The translations under genes were made by a program, and so were the position numbers. Source: Candidatus Poribacteria bacterium (lineage in GTDB: Bacteria; Poribacteria; WGA-4E; WGA-3G). Taken from it: 64,000 nucleotides of DNA. The notes beneath the pieces were generated by a model. It made no database searches and was not told the DNA's origin. It worked only from the letters and a program-made list of their open reading frames with translations. Of this stretch, positions 30,265 through 38,642 are shown in pieces. The stretch is from the NCBI GenBank assembly GCA_012270795.1, contig JAAXHO010000219.1, positions 35,042-99,041 on the forward strand. The letters are read 5' to 3'. Numbering within the stretch: the stretch's first letter is position 1; every line of letters starts with the position of its first letter.

Positions 30265-30451
30265 TTTTAGAAGGTCAAGTTATCATCAGATAGGCAGAGT
30301 AATTAAACTCTGTAACCGATTAGGAGGGAAAATAAATAACATAGAATATGCCCTAACCCCACGCATTAATATACAAATTCAGACAAATAAATTGGAAACT
30401 TTTAAAGCACAGCTTCAGAGCATTGGAATACCAATAATTGAAATAAATTGA
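30248..30451 (+). CDS. Possible small protein or remnant, ferredoxin-like domain
   Basis: After the barrel gene stop, a frame encodes RVIKLCNRLGGKINNIEYAL... up to SIGIPIIEIN, which has the alternating pattern of a small alpha/beta domain (faintly like DUF1949 of YigZ). No good start codon or ribosome site exists; a TTG at 30248 or ATG at 30200 would overlap the barrel gene. It may be a decayed tail. The stop overlaps nothing, and a GcvH-like gene begins 26 bp later. Confidence 0.3.
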   Translation: MDRLFSFRRSSYHQIGRVIKLCNRLGGKINNIEYALTPRINIQIQTNKLETFKAQLQSIGIPIIEIN

Positions 30452-30477
30452 TTACTTACTTGTTAGAGGAATGCACG

Positions 30478-30909
30478 TTGAGCAAAGTGAAATATTCAAC
30501 CACACATGAATGGATTGAAGTTGTTGATTCAGAGGGAACCATTGGCATTACAGAACGCGCCCAACACATTTATGGAGAGATTATCTTCGTAGATATCTCG
30601 TCTGAACAAGAATGTGAACAAGGTGAGATTATCGGTAGAATCGAAACAGAAACCGGCAGCAATTTCTACCTCTATGCCCCTGTAGCAGGAGAAATATACG
30701 AGGTCAATCCAGCACTTGAAGAAGATGTTGATATTATTAATAATCTACCAGAAGGGGATGGTTGGATTTGTAAAATTTATATTGATAACGTAAGTGAACT
30801 TGATTCGTTATTAACTCTTGATGAATATGAAGATTATGAAGAAGATGAACTTGATGAGGGTGAGTATTTACCCGAAACAGATTTCTTTGAAGACGTTGAT
30901 GATTATTGA
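30478..30909 (+). CDS. GcvH-like protein lacking the lipoyl-lysine
   Basis: The overall GcvH fold is clear: KYSTTHEWIEV, VGIT-like IGITERAQHIYGEIIFVDI, YAPVAGEIYEVNPALEED, NLPEGDGWICKIYI. At the site where GcvH has ESVKA with the lipoylated lysine this protein reads IETETGSNFYLYAPV. The lysine is missing and one residue is inserted, so it cannot work as a lipoyl carrier. A 25-residue, very acidic tail (DYEEDELDEGEY) is added. The start is TTG 30478, 7 nt after AGAGGA; the track's start lacks such a site. 143 aa. No other glycine-cleavage gene is in the window. Its 3' end overlaps the convergent methylase by 7 bp. Confidence 0.8.
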   Translation: MSKVKYSTTHEWIEVVDSEGTIGITERAQHIYGEIIFVDISSEQECEQGEIIGRIETETGSNFYLYAPVAGEIYEVNPALEEDVDIINNLPEGDGWICKIYIDNVSELDSLLTLDEYEDYEEDELDEGEYLPETDFFEDVDDY

Positions 30910-31841
30910 TCCTCAACGGAGGTTATATAGACACGACGGATAAGTCGTAATTTTGGAACAGGAATTATTGACTCAACTCTATACCCTGAGTCTGTAAGTT
31001 GTTGGCTGATGTCACGAATGTCAATGAAGCCAACTTTAGGGGCACATGTGCGTAGATTAGTGAGTATGTCAAGTGTTGCAGTTGGATCCTTTACGAGACT
31101 TATACCGTAGGGTAGATCTGTAGCAATTGCGTCAAACTTACTTTGGATCGTGCGTGCATCATTTAATTGCACATCGGCATGTAAACCAAAATGTGATAGA
31201 TTTTTTGTTGTAGCCCCTACCATGCGTGGGTTGATATCATATCCGCTTGCTTTCATACCGTATTGTGCTGCTGCCATTATAATCGTTCCTGTTCCACAGC
31301 ATGGGTCAAGAAGGTGTTCGCCTGGTGATGAGATTATATTCACAAGAGCAAGTGCTAAGCGTGCGGGGAGTGAACTGGAAGTTACGTGGGGTCTTTGGTT
31401 GAATTTTACCCACATCCCATCTGCTTCAGAAAGGACTTTACCGAACCAGATTTTTTCAGCAGTAATCACGGTTATGAATACCACTTGCGGTGCGGATAAA
31501 TTCGGTTTACCATTGACCATACTGCCAATTTTACGAGCCAATGCCATTGAATCAAGGTTAAGACTACGCGGTTTTTTAATAACTGAAACTCTAAACTCGT
31601 CTGCCTGTAAGTTGGCAGCTTGAATGTTCTTGTATAGTTCTGCAAGACTGGAAGTTTCAAAATACACTTCCGAACAACTTTTCAGAAACGCGCCTCTACG
31701 CGTATCAACACATGTGTCAGAGATCGTAATACCGAATTCGTTTGATGCAGCACCTGTCAAGGACACAGATTCTGCTGAAGCTAGTTCGTCCAATTGAAAC
31801 GGAATTGCTACAAGGTATAGGTGTTTTTTTGTTTCTGCCAT
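30903..31841 (-). CDS. Putative RNA methylase (UPF0020/Trm-type)
   Basis: 312 aa SAM-dependent methyltransferase. LLDPCCGTGTIIMAAAQYGM is motif I of the UPF0020 RNA methylases, GYDINPRMVGATTKNL the following acidic loop, and ATDLPYGISL the catalytic motif IV ((D/N)PPY-like). The N-terminal part lacks a clear THUMP domain but probably binds RNA. The probable reaction is N2-methylation of guanine in tRNA or rRNA. It is divergent from the MqnA/D-type gene with a 147-bp gap, and convergent with the GcvH-like gene. Confidence 0.8.
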   Translation of the reverse strand: MAETKKHLYLVAIPFQLDELASAESVSLTGAASNEFGITISDTCVDTRRGAFLKSCSEVYFETSSLAELYKNIQAANLQADEFRVSVIKKPRSLNLDSMALARKIGSMVNGKPNLSAPQVVFITVITAEKIWFGKVLSEADGMWVKFNQRPHVTSSSLPARLALALVNIISSPGEHLLDPCCGTGTIIMAAAQYGMKASGYDINPRMVGATTKNLSHFGLHADVQLNDARTIQSKFDAIATDLPYGISLVKDPTATLDILTNLRTCAPKVGFIDIRDISQQLTDSGYRVESIIPVPKLRLIRRVYITSVEDQ

Positions 31842-31988
31842 GTATTAAAGTGTATAATTATTTAGTATAAAGAAAATGAAAAGATTTAAGAATGCAACTT
31901 CATTATACATTTTTGATAAATGAAGATTTAACGGATTTACCATAATAACATAAAAAAATAGAATTGACAATATTAGAAAGGAGGCAGA

Positions 31989-32825
31989 ATGTCAGAAACT
32001 GAGATAATTCGGATCGGGCATAGTCCCGATTCTGATGATGCTTTCATGTTCTATGCGCTTGCGAAAGGACTGATACCGACCGGACCTTATGAAATTGTCC
32101 ATGTAATAGAAGACATTGAAACATTGAATAAACGTGCGTTAGCAGCGGAGTTAGAAGTTACAGCAATATCTGTGCATGCTTATGCTTATGTAGCAAAGGA
32201 TTATACCCTAATGCCATGTGGTGCAAGCATCGGAGATAATTACGGACCTCTGATTGTATCCAAAGAACCGATAGAGTCTCTTACTGGCAAACGTATTGCT
32301 ATTCCGGGTGAAATGACGACTGCCTATTTGACCATGAAACTGTATCAACCTGATGTAAAAACAGAAACACATCGATTTGATCAGATAATTCAAGCAGTGC
32401 AGGACGGTAAAGTTGACGCAGGCCTCATCATTCATGAAGGACAACTGACTTACGCACGTGAAGGACTACACAAAATTGTTGATTTGGGGGAATGGTGGTA
32501 CGAAGAGACAGGGTTGCCCTTACCACTGGGAGCTAACGTAATCCGTCGAGATCTTGGCATTACAAAGATAAAGAATATCACAAAGTTGCTAAAACAAAGT
32601 ATACAGTATTCACTTGAAAATCGTGAACGTGGACTTGAATATGCGATGACTTATGCACGTGATATGGAAACTGACCTTGCTGATAAATTCGTTGGTATGT
32701 ATGTCAATGATTATACTCTGGACTATGGAGAAAACGGTAGAAAGGCAGTTTATGAGCTGCTCAGTCGTGGTCATGCAGCGGGTGTGATTCCACACAGAGT
32801 AGAAGCGGATTTTGTTAATATCTAA
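31989..32825 (+). CDS. MqnA/MqnD family protein (menaquinone, futalosine pathway)
   Basis: 278 aa. GHSPDSDDAFMFYALAKG, VTAISVHAYAYV, ASIGDNYGPLIVS and DAGLIIHEGQLTY are the conserved stretches of MqnA/MqnD proteins, which share a periplasmic-binding-protein fold. MqnD makes 1,4-dihydroxy-6-naphthoate from cyclic de-hypoxanthine futalosine, while MqnA makes dehydroxy-futalosine; the DSDDAFMF start is closer to MqnD-like proteins. A strong AAAGGAGG ribosome site precedes the ATG by 6 nt. It is cytoplasmic (no signal). A MITE abuts its stop codon. Confidence 0.75.
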   Translation: MSETEIIRIGHSPDSDDAFMFYALAKGLIPTGPYEIVHVIEDIETLNKRALAAELEVTAISVHAYAYVAKDYTLMPCGASIGDNYGPLIVSKEPIESLTGKRIAIPGEMTTAYLTMKLYQPDVKTETHRFDQIIQAVQDGKVDAGLIIHEGQLTYAREGLHKIVDLGEWWYEETGLPLPLGANVIRRDLGITKIKNITKLLKQSIQYSLENRERGLEYAMTYARDMETDLADKFVGMYVNDYTLDYGENGRKAVYELLSRGHAAGVIPHRVEADFVNI

Positions 32826-32941
32826 TACCATTTTTATTAAATTTTCTCTCATTACTGGCTGTTAGAAATGAAACGGAGAACGGAAACCCAAACTAGCAGT
32901 TTATGCCACAAAAAAGAGTCATCATCAATTAGAAATGGTAT
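32825..32941. mobile_element. 117-bp MITE-like element, ends ATACCATTT..AAATGGTAT
   Basis: Starts on the last base of the MqnA/D stop codon with ATACCATTTTTATTAAA and ends AATTAGAAATGGTAT. Same end sequence as the element at 25297. Just after it, AAATCGGGGTTACAAACCCC (~32964) is a fragment of family D. Confidence 0.55.
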
Positions 32942-33015
32942 AATTTTAGTGTTTTTTGTTCTAAATCGGGGTTACAAACCCCTCTTAAAAGCGTGTTTAA
33001 CATAAAGTTCCAGAT

Positions 33016-33219
33016 ATGGACACGAAACGCCGCAGAAGTTTTCAGTTAGAAGATGCTAAGGGTAACAAACTGGCATCAGGTATAATCTATGATGAGGGGA
33101 ATGTGCAGATAATGTGGCGGAAAGATATAGGTTATACAGCAGAACAGTATTCGTCAATCAATCCAGTGTTAGATTTAATGCCGGGAGTGGTTTTGATACG
33201 TCTCCTTGAAACTGAATGA
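33016..33219 (+). CDS. Small hypothetical protein
   Basis: 67 aa, cytoplasmic: MDTKRRRSFQLEDAKGNK then GIIYDEGNVQIMWRKDIGYTAEQYSS and a hydrophobic C-terminal strand. The compact alternating pattern and the absence of a competing frame suggest a real gene. No strong Shine-Dalgarno is visible and I do not recognise the family. It converges on the SdiA-regulated-type gene, 18 bp away. Confidence 0.55.
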   Translation: MDTKRRRSFQLEDAKGNKLASGIIYDEGNVQIMWRKDIGYTAEQYSSINPVLDLMPGVVLIRLLETE

Positions 33220-33237
33220 ATAGATATAACAGTATAA

Positions 33238-34116
33238 CTAACGTAATCGTTTATCTGCGAACTTAATTATCTGTCCACTTTCTTGTGCTATATACATATA
33301 TCCAAGTCCGTCTAAAGTTACACCTTCTTGATCATTACCCGGTAACAGGTAATGATGAAGTTGATTTCCATCGCGTTTCATTTCAACCAGCAGGTTTGTC
33401 GTATCACTGATAATCATGAGATAATCTGACTGTGTATCATAAGAAAGGCCAGAAATATCAACGAAATCCATCTGAAGATATCTGACGATGTTCCCTTCTG
33501 AGACCTTAGTTTTAGATGAATTCAGTGGTACCACAACTTCACACACGATGGAAGGTTCAGCGTCTGGTTTCAAACTATCGGATTGATTACCTATCCAAAA
33601 AGATCCCCCCTCCTTATGTGAAGAATCAGGAACAAAGACAATCCCCTCTACCCCCATCCCACCTTCTTTCAATAGTATTTTGTCCTCAAATGTTCGGTTT
33701 ATGATGAATTCCCTATCTATTGTTAGCGTTTCAGGATTAATTTCTAAAATAGATTCATTGTCTTCTACTACAGCATATACCAAACCTGTTGCGGGGTTTG
33801 TCGTTACGCCTTCAAGGTCTCGTTCTTGTAGATTCTTTGACTGGATATCTGTTCCATCTGGACGGATTTCATGGATAAAACCGCCATCATCTACAACGAA
33901 CAAAGTTTTTCGCTTTGGATGATATGTAATACCAGAAGGTTCGGCAATTTGTGCTTTACTAATATCGCCTTCCCAAGTGTATGGTAGTTCAACGGGTGTA
34001 TTTAATGCACGTTTTTTCCGTTCAGCTTCTTCTATTTGCATGAGTAAATAGACTAAGAAGGCACAGACACAAAACAAGCAAAATAAGAGCATTGTTTTTT
34101 TATAGCGCATTGGCAT
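33238..34116 (-). CDS. SdiA-regulated-type beta-propeller, membrane-anchored
   Basis: 292 aa. An N-terminal membrane helix (TMLLFCLFCVCAFLVYLLM) anchors it with the rest outside the cytoplasm. ISKAQIAEPSGITYHPKRKTLFVVDDGG, RDLEGVTTNPATGLVYAV, GVEGIVFVPDSSHKEGG and DISGLSYDTQSDYLMIISD are typical of the SdiA-regulated/esterase-phytase-like propeller family (PF06977 type). Its function is not established. No co-directional neighbour; about 640 bp of repeat-rich DNA follows upstream. Confidence 0.8.
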   Translation of the reverse strand: MPMRYKKTMLLFCLFCVCAFLVYLLMQIEEAERKKRALNTPVELPYTWEGDISKAQIAEPSGITYHPKRKTLFVVDDGGFIHEIRPDGTDIQSKNLQERDLEGVTTNPATGLVYAVVEDNESILEINPETLTIDREFIINRTFEDKILLKEGGMGVEGIVFVPDSSHKEGGSFWIGNQSDSLKPDAEPSIVCEVVVPLNSSKTKVSEGNIVRYLQMDFVDISGLSYDTQSDYLMIISDTTNLLVEMKRDGNQLHHYLLPGNDQEGVTLDGLGYMYIAQESGQIIKFADKRLR

Positions 34117-34186
34117 AATTCCATAAAAATGATTGTCAATTCAGCAGAGATATTTTGGTGAAATTTGAAAATAATTACACACTTCC

Positions 34187-34530
34187 ATACCCCGGTAGGT
34201 GCGATTTCATGAAGATAAAAAAAATAATTCGGTAATTTTCTTAGTCCCGTAGGGGCGATATGTTTATAGAAAAAGGTCTAACAAGGGATCTTTAGTCCCG
34301 TAGGGACGATATGTTTATCTAATGGTTTATTCTACACATATCGTCCCTAATGAAGTTTAAGTTATTAAATGGGTAATTCTAATTTTTCCCCAGCACGGTA
34401 GGTGCAGTTTCCTAACCAATGCAGAATACCACACGCGTATTCTGCATTGGTTAGGAAAACGCACCGAGTATCTCTACGAATTACCTAATTTATTTTTTAA
34501 TCTTCATATAGCATTCCCCGCCTACCGTTC
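34187..34530. repeat. Repeat cluster in the 34.1-34.75 kb gap
   Basis: Two direct copies of TTAGTCCCGTAGGGRCGATA with TGTTTAT (34241-34267, 34292-34318) and an inverted fragment ACATATCGTCCCTA (about 34337). A 23-bp near-perfect hairpin follows, CCTAACCAATGCAGAATAC facing GTATTCTGCATTGGTTAGG (34407-34460). No convincing coding frame lies in 34117-34754. Confidence 0.65.
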
Positions 34531-34754
34531 TGGGGTATTATTGATAGTGTGTAAATAATTCCATATTCTACCATATTTTATTTTTTGTTTTGATAGGCAA
34601 GTATGATAAGAAACTATCATATTCTTTTTGAGATGTCAAGTAAAAAAAATGAGGTTGTGTTTTCATTTCCCTTGACAAAGTGAAAAATGAATGATATAAT
34701 AAGTTACTAACATCGGAAGTAAAGATATTATGACCTACAGCGAAGGATATTAAT

Positions 34755-36179
34755 ATGGCGAGTAGGCCAAGATTGGTTGTTGAAGTCTTTGAACATGTCA
34801 ATTATCACGGACGCAAAATAACCCTCATAGATTCCATTCCGAATACTACCGAAATTGGTGCACAGGACGTTATATCATCTATAAAGATATATAAGGGTCC
34901 CAGTTTCGGTGCGGCACCAAACTACAAAGCAATTTTTCATGAACACCACAATTTTCGTGGTAGAAGATTGGTTTTAGCACCAGGGTTCTATCCGAATATT
35001 CATGAAATACCTTACAATTTTGGTGATGCTATAACATCAATAAGTTTTAGTCCTGCCGCACACCCGACTCCACCTGAGTATGGTTCAGTGCCTATTATCA
35101 TTGAAGTGTTTCGCGATGTAGATTTCAATGGGCAACGCAGCGTGATTCTACGGGATGTGAGTTCCATGTTTGAAATTGGTATGAATGATGCGATTTCTTC
35201 CATCCGTATTCAGCGTGGTCCGAATTTTCCATTCAGTGGATGTCACATTTTCTTATACGAACATGTGAATTTTGAAGGACGTAGAATTAATTTAGGTCTT
35301 AACTCGCGCCAATTCCAACAATCCATCAGGAATATGCGCGCACTTCCAGACTCACAGTCATTTTCAGATATAATCTCTTCTGTAAAGATTGTCCCATTAG
35401 GTATATTCAGGGTGTTAATTGTTGTAGGGGACAACCTTACAGGGGAACCTGCCGTATTAGAGTCACTCACGATGCTTGAAGGGTTAGAGTTTCAATTTAC
35501 CACAGTGCATATAAATGACAATCCTGATAACCGTGGCGATGCCAACAACGCTATAAAACTGTCAACTATACTTCTTTCTGAATACGACATTATTTGGTTC
35601 ACTTGGAATGCCCCTGGACATGATGGGGAATACTTCCTTGAAGATGCGGATGAGGAAATAAGAGAATTTGTTAGAAAGGGTGGGATCGTCTGGGCATCGG
35701 CGATGGACAACAATATTGTACAACCTGATGGGGTGCATGCAACTGAACCCGAATGGCGTGGGGATTGGTTACCAGTAGACCGACATCCAATAAAGGTCAT
35801 AAATTCCAGCGATTCAAATGTAGAGATTACAGAAGATGGGCAAAAAACTGGGATGTTTACATGGCCTCACAAAATTAATGTAGATTCCTTAGTGACGGAT
35901 GACCATTGGGTGACGGATGATCCAAGTTATCACAAACTTGCAATAAGAGAAGACAATAAGGATGCCGTCAGCATCTTGTTACCTTGGGGTGAAGGCTATT
36001 ATGTGGGTTTTGCAATTGATACCCGTGATGCGCATAAGACCGCTATCGCCAAACCTTTAATTGAAAATATACTCTGTTATTTAGCGAACCTTGCGTGGCA
36101 GACATCTCCCCGTCAACCCCTAAAGGGGAGGCACGCTGTAAGTCCAAACAGTGAAATCATGTTTCAAGTAAAAAAATAA
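34755..36179 (+). CDS. Beta/gamma-crystallin plus amidotransferase-like fusion protein
   Basis: 474 aa, no signal peptide. The N-terminal half (~residues 5-220) has four Greek-key motifs, each with the aromatic/Gly signature (FEHVNYHGRK, HHNFRGRR, FRDVDFNGQR, YEHVNFEGRR). Each also has the calcium-type (N/D)xxSS site (QDVISS, GDAITS, NDAISS, SDIISS): two beta/gamma-crystallin domains. The C-terminal half (~225-455) opens FRVLIVVGD. It has YDIIWFTWNAPGHDG and EIREFVRKGGIVWASAMDN, the pattern of class-I amidotransferase/ThuA-like folds, but no nucleophile Cys is seen at the usual place. The role may be calcium-dependent stability or sensing. It is followed 49 bp later by an SPFH gene, likely co-expressed. 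Confidence 0.75.
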   Translation: MASRPRLVVEVFEHVNYHGRKITLIDSIPNTTEIGAQDVISSIKIYKGPSFGAAPNYKAIFHEHHNFRGRRLVLAPGFYPNIHEIPYNFGDAITSISFSPAAHPTPPEYGSVPIIIEVFRDVDFNGQRSVILRDVSSMFEIGMNDAISSIRIQRGPNFPFSGCHIFLYEHVNFEGRRINLGLNSRQFQQSIRNMRALPDSQSFSDIISSVKIVPLGIFRVLIVVGDNLTGEPAVLESLTMLEGLEFQFTTVHINDNPDNRGDANNAIKLSTILLSEYDIIWFTWNAPGHDGEYFLEDADEEIREFVRKGGIVWASAMDNNIVQPDGVHATEPEWRGDWLPVDRHPIKVINSSDSNVEITEDGQKTGMFTWPHKINVDSLVTDDHWVTDDPSYHKLAIREDNKDAVSILLPWGEGYYVGFAIDTRDAHKTAIAKPLIENILCYLANLAWQTSPRQPLKGRHAVSPNSEIMFQVKK

Positions 36180-36228
36180 ACCGAGAGAATCTGTATCTGA
36201 AAGTGAAATTTTACCAGAGGAGAAATAA

Positions 36229-38550
36229 ATGCGTCTCATTTTTGCAGTAATCTTTTTAATCTTTGTCGTTAGTGTAATCGGTTTCTTTGCCTATAGATAT
36301 CTGATTCAGGACGATCCAGCTAACCAAACTAACGTCCTACGATGGATGGGTGTAATTGGGATAGTATTCTTCATGGGTTTAGCTGCTTTTGTCGGTTCTG
36401 TTATTCGTTATAGAATACCGAAAGCTGATGTTGCACTCGTCAGAACAGGGGGTGCGAGAGAAAAAATCGTTACTACCAGTGGTCTCTGGGTGAACACTAT
36501 CATACATGAAATTAAAGAGATCTCACTCAATACGATGCGCATTGAAATTGTACGTGAAGGTTCTGATTCTTTAATCACAAATGACTTCAACCGTGCGGAT
36601 GTTGAGGTGGTTTTTTACCTTAAAGTATATCCAGATCAACCGGAAGAAAAGGATATTTTAACAGCTGCACAGGCTCTTGGTGATAAGTCCATGACACCAG
36701 AGACAGTGAGAGAACTCATTGAACCGATGTTGGATGGTGCGTTAAGAAGTGTTGCTGCAGATAGTATAATTCAAGACCTACTTCAAAAACGTGTTGAATT
36801 TGCTGATAATGTGTTAGACGCATGCGGTGCAAACTTAAAGCTACACAACGGTTTAACTCTGGATACTGTTTCTATCATCCGAGTGGATCAAACACCAGTT
36901 CAAGACTTAGATCCAACTAACCGATTTGACGCAGTCGGTATAAGAGAAATCACTGAAATTACTGCTGAACAAGAACGGGAAAAAGAACGTATTGTACAGG
37001 AAAAAGAGGTCGCAATAAAACAAATTGAAGTTGATGCGATCCTATTAAAACTTGAATTAGATCAGAATGAAGCTTGGGGTGAATCTGATCAACAGAAAAA
37101 CATTGCTATTTATGCTGCTGACCGAGAAGCGGATACGATAAGGTTCCAGTATGAAATGGATCAGAGTATTCAAGAACGTGAATATGAAATGAAACAGGAG
37201 GTTGAACGGGCGCGGATCGCACAGGAACAGGTCGTACAAGAACGTGAAATTGAAATGTTGCGAGATGTAGAAGTCCTCCGGGTACAACAGGAACAGATCG
37301 TACAAGAACGTGAAATTGAGAAAAACCTTATTGTTGAAACAAGACAAATTGAGCAATCCAAAGTTGTACAACTCGCTGAAATTGAGCAGCACCTGACTGT
37401 TCAAATGGAGAAAATTGAACAGGAACAGACAATTGATGTTCGCGAAATTGAAAAAGAACTTATGGTTGAAAAAGCACGCATTGCCCAAGAAGAGGGTGTA
37501 CAGTTGCGTGATGTTGAACGTGACTTGGTCGTTCAAACTGCTAAGTTTGCACAGGAACAACAGGTACAACAACGCGAAATTGAAAAGAACCTTGTCGTTG
37601 AGACCGCACAAATTGACCAGAACAAGCAGGTGGAACTTGCTGAGATCGCAAAGATATTAGCAGTTGACATTAGTAAGATTGATCAAGAACAACAAGTGCA
37701 AGAACGTGAATATCAGAAAGAACTCTTCGTGGAGAAAGCGCGTATCGCTCAGGAAGAGGGTGTTGAATTGCGTGATGTTGAACGAGAATTAGTCGTCCAA
37801 ACTGCTAAGTTTGCTCAAGAACAACAGGTACAACAACGCGAAATTGAAAAGAACCTTGTCGTTGAAACTGCACAGATTAATCAAAACAGAGAAGTTGAAC
37901 TCACAGAGATTGCTAAGATGCTGGCTGTAGAACAATCGCGTATTAACCAAGAATTAAGGGTCACACTCACTGACGAAGACAGGAAAATAGATGTTGCGAA
38001 CAAACAGCAACTTACAGCACTTGCTGAGAAAGAGCAACTTGAGGCTGAAGCAGAACGGATGGGGGCTGAAGTCAATGTTACTGCCACAGAGCAAGTAAAA
38101 GAAGCGGAATGGCAGCGTGATGTTGCTATCATCGGTGCAGAAGCTCAGGCACAACCGATTGAACGGCTCGCTGATGCTGTTCTGTCAGAGGCACGTGCGA
38201 AAGCACAAGGTGAAATGGCAGAATATGAAGCACGGAACGTGGCTGAACAACGCGTCCTTGTCCAAGAGGCAGTCCTTGAACTGATTGATGAAGCACCAGA
38301 TATTTTAGAACAAATGATGCGTCCCGTTGAAAAAATTGATAATATCAAGATTCTTGATATGGGTAACAGCGATGGCAAAGGTGGAATTAATCGCAGTAGC
38401 ATGGGGCGTTTGGCAAATGCATTGCTTGATACGGGTGCGATTTCTCCTATGCTTAAAGAACTATTTAACTTTGCTGATGTAGATGCTGAACAAGTAGCAG
38501 ACAAAATCGCGGAATACCTTGCTGACCTTGTTAACCGTCCAAACCAATAG
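36229..38550 (+). CDS. Flotillin-like SPFH membrane protein with twelve 22-residue repeats
   Basis: 773 aa. Two N-terminal membrane helices (1-23 and ~38-62) lead to an SPFH domain beginning IPKADVALVRTGGAREKIV. A very long coiled coil follows. Residues 315-578 are twelve uninterrupted units of exactly 22 residues (two hendecads each), for example QQREIEKNLVV ETAQIDQNKQV. The four-unit block from ~413 repeats after 88 residues almost unchanged. An Ala/Glu-rich flotillin-like segment and a C-terminal helical domain end the protein. Flotillins scaffold ordered membrane patches; the repeat length here is exceptional. AGAGGAG is 7 nt before the ATG. Confidence 0.85.
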   Translation: MRLIFAVIFLIFVVSVIGFFAYRYLIQDDPANQTNVLRWMGVIGIVFFMGLAAFVGSVIRYRIPKADVALVRTGGAREKIVTTSGLWVNTIIHEIKEISLNTMRIEIVREGSDSLITNDFNRADVEVVFYLKVYPDQPEEKDILTAAQALGDKSMTPETVRELIEPMLDGALRSVAADSIIQDLLQKRVEFADNVLDACGANLKLHNGLTLDTVSIIRVDQTPVQDLDPTNRFDAVGIREITEITAEQEREKERIVQEKEVAIKQIEVDAILLKLELDQNEAWGESDQQKNIAIYAADREADTIRFQYEMDQSIQEREYEMKQEVERARIAQEQVVQEREIEMLRDVEVLRVQQEQIVQEREIEKNLIVETRQIEQSKVVQLAEIEQHLTVQMEKIEQEQTIDVREIEKELMVEKARIAQEEGVQLRDVERDLVVQTAKFAQEQQVQQREIEKNLVVETAQIDQNKQVELAEIAKILAVDISKIDQEQQVQEREYQKELFVEKARIAQEEGVELRDVERELVVQTAKFAQEQQVQQREIEKNLVVETAQINQNREVELTEIAKMLAVEQSRINQELRVTLTDEDRKIDVANKQQLTALAEKEQLEAEAERMGAEVNVTATEQVKEAEWQRDVAIIGAEAQAQPIERLADAVLSEARAKAQGEMAEYEARNVAEQRVLVQEAVLELIDEAPDILEQMMRPVEKIDNIKILDMGNSDGKGGINRSSMGRLANALLDTGAISPMLKELFNFADVDAEQVADKIAEYLADLVNRPNQ
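37171..37962 (+). repeat. Twelve 66-bp coding repeats (22-residue hendecad pairs)
   Basis: In-frame array in the SPFH gene with no indels. Units share the pattern xxREIEKxLxV-ExAxIxQxxxV. The stretch from 37465 and the one from 37729 (264 bp apart) are the most alike. Confidence 0.9.
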
Positions 38551-38642
38551 TCACGCGTAACTAATTCACATAGAAGATGATGGTTTACCTATCTACTTCC
38601 CACCTTCATTCTACATTAAGATGAAACGAGAAGACAAGAAAT

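Noticed and set aside
34187-34320. Possible CRISPR array from the repeated TTAGTCCCGTAGGG units
   Set aside because: Only two direct copies with a 24-bp gap and one inverted fragment; no regular spacers and no cas genes.
37057-37611. 184-aa minus ORF in the SPFH repeat region
   Set aside because: Its repeated Phe/Leu pattern mirrors the coding repeats on the plus strand.
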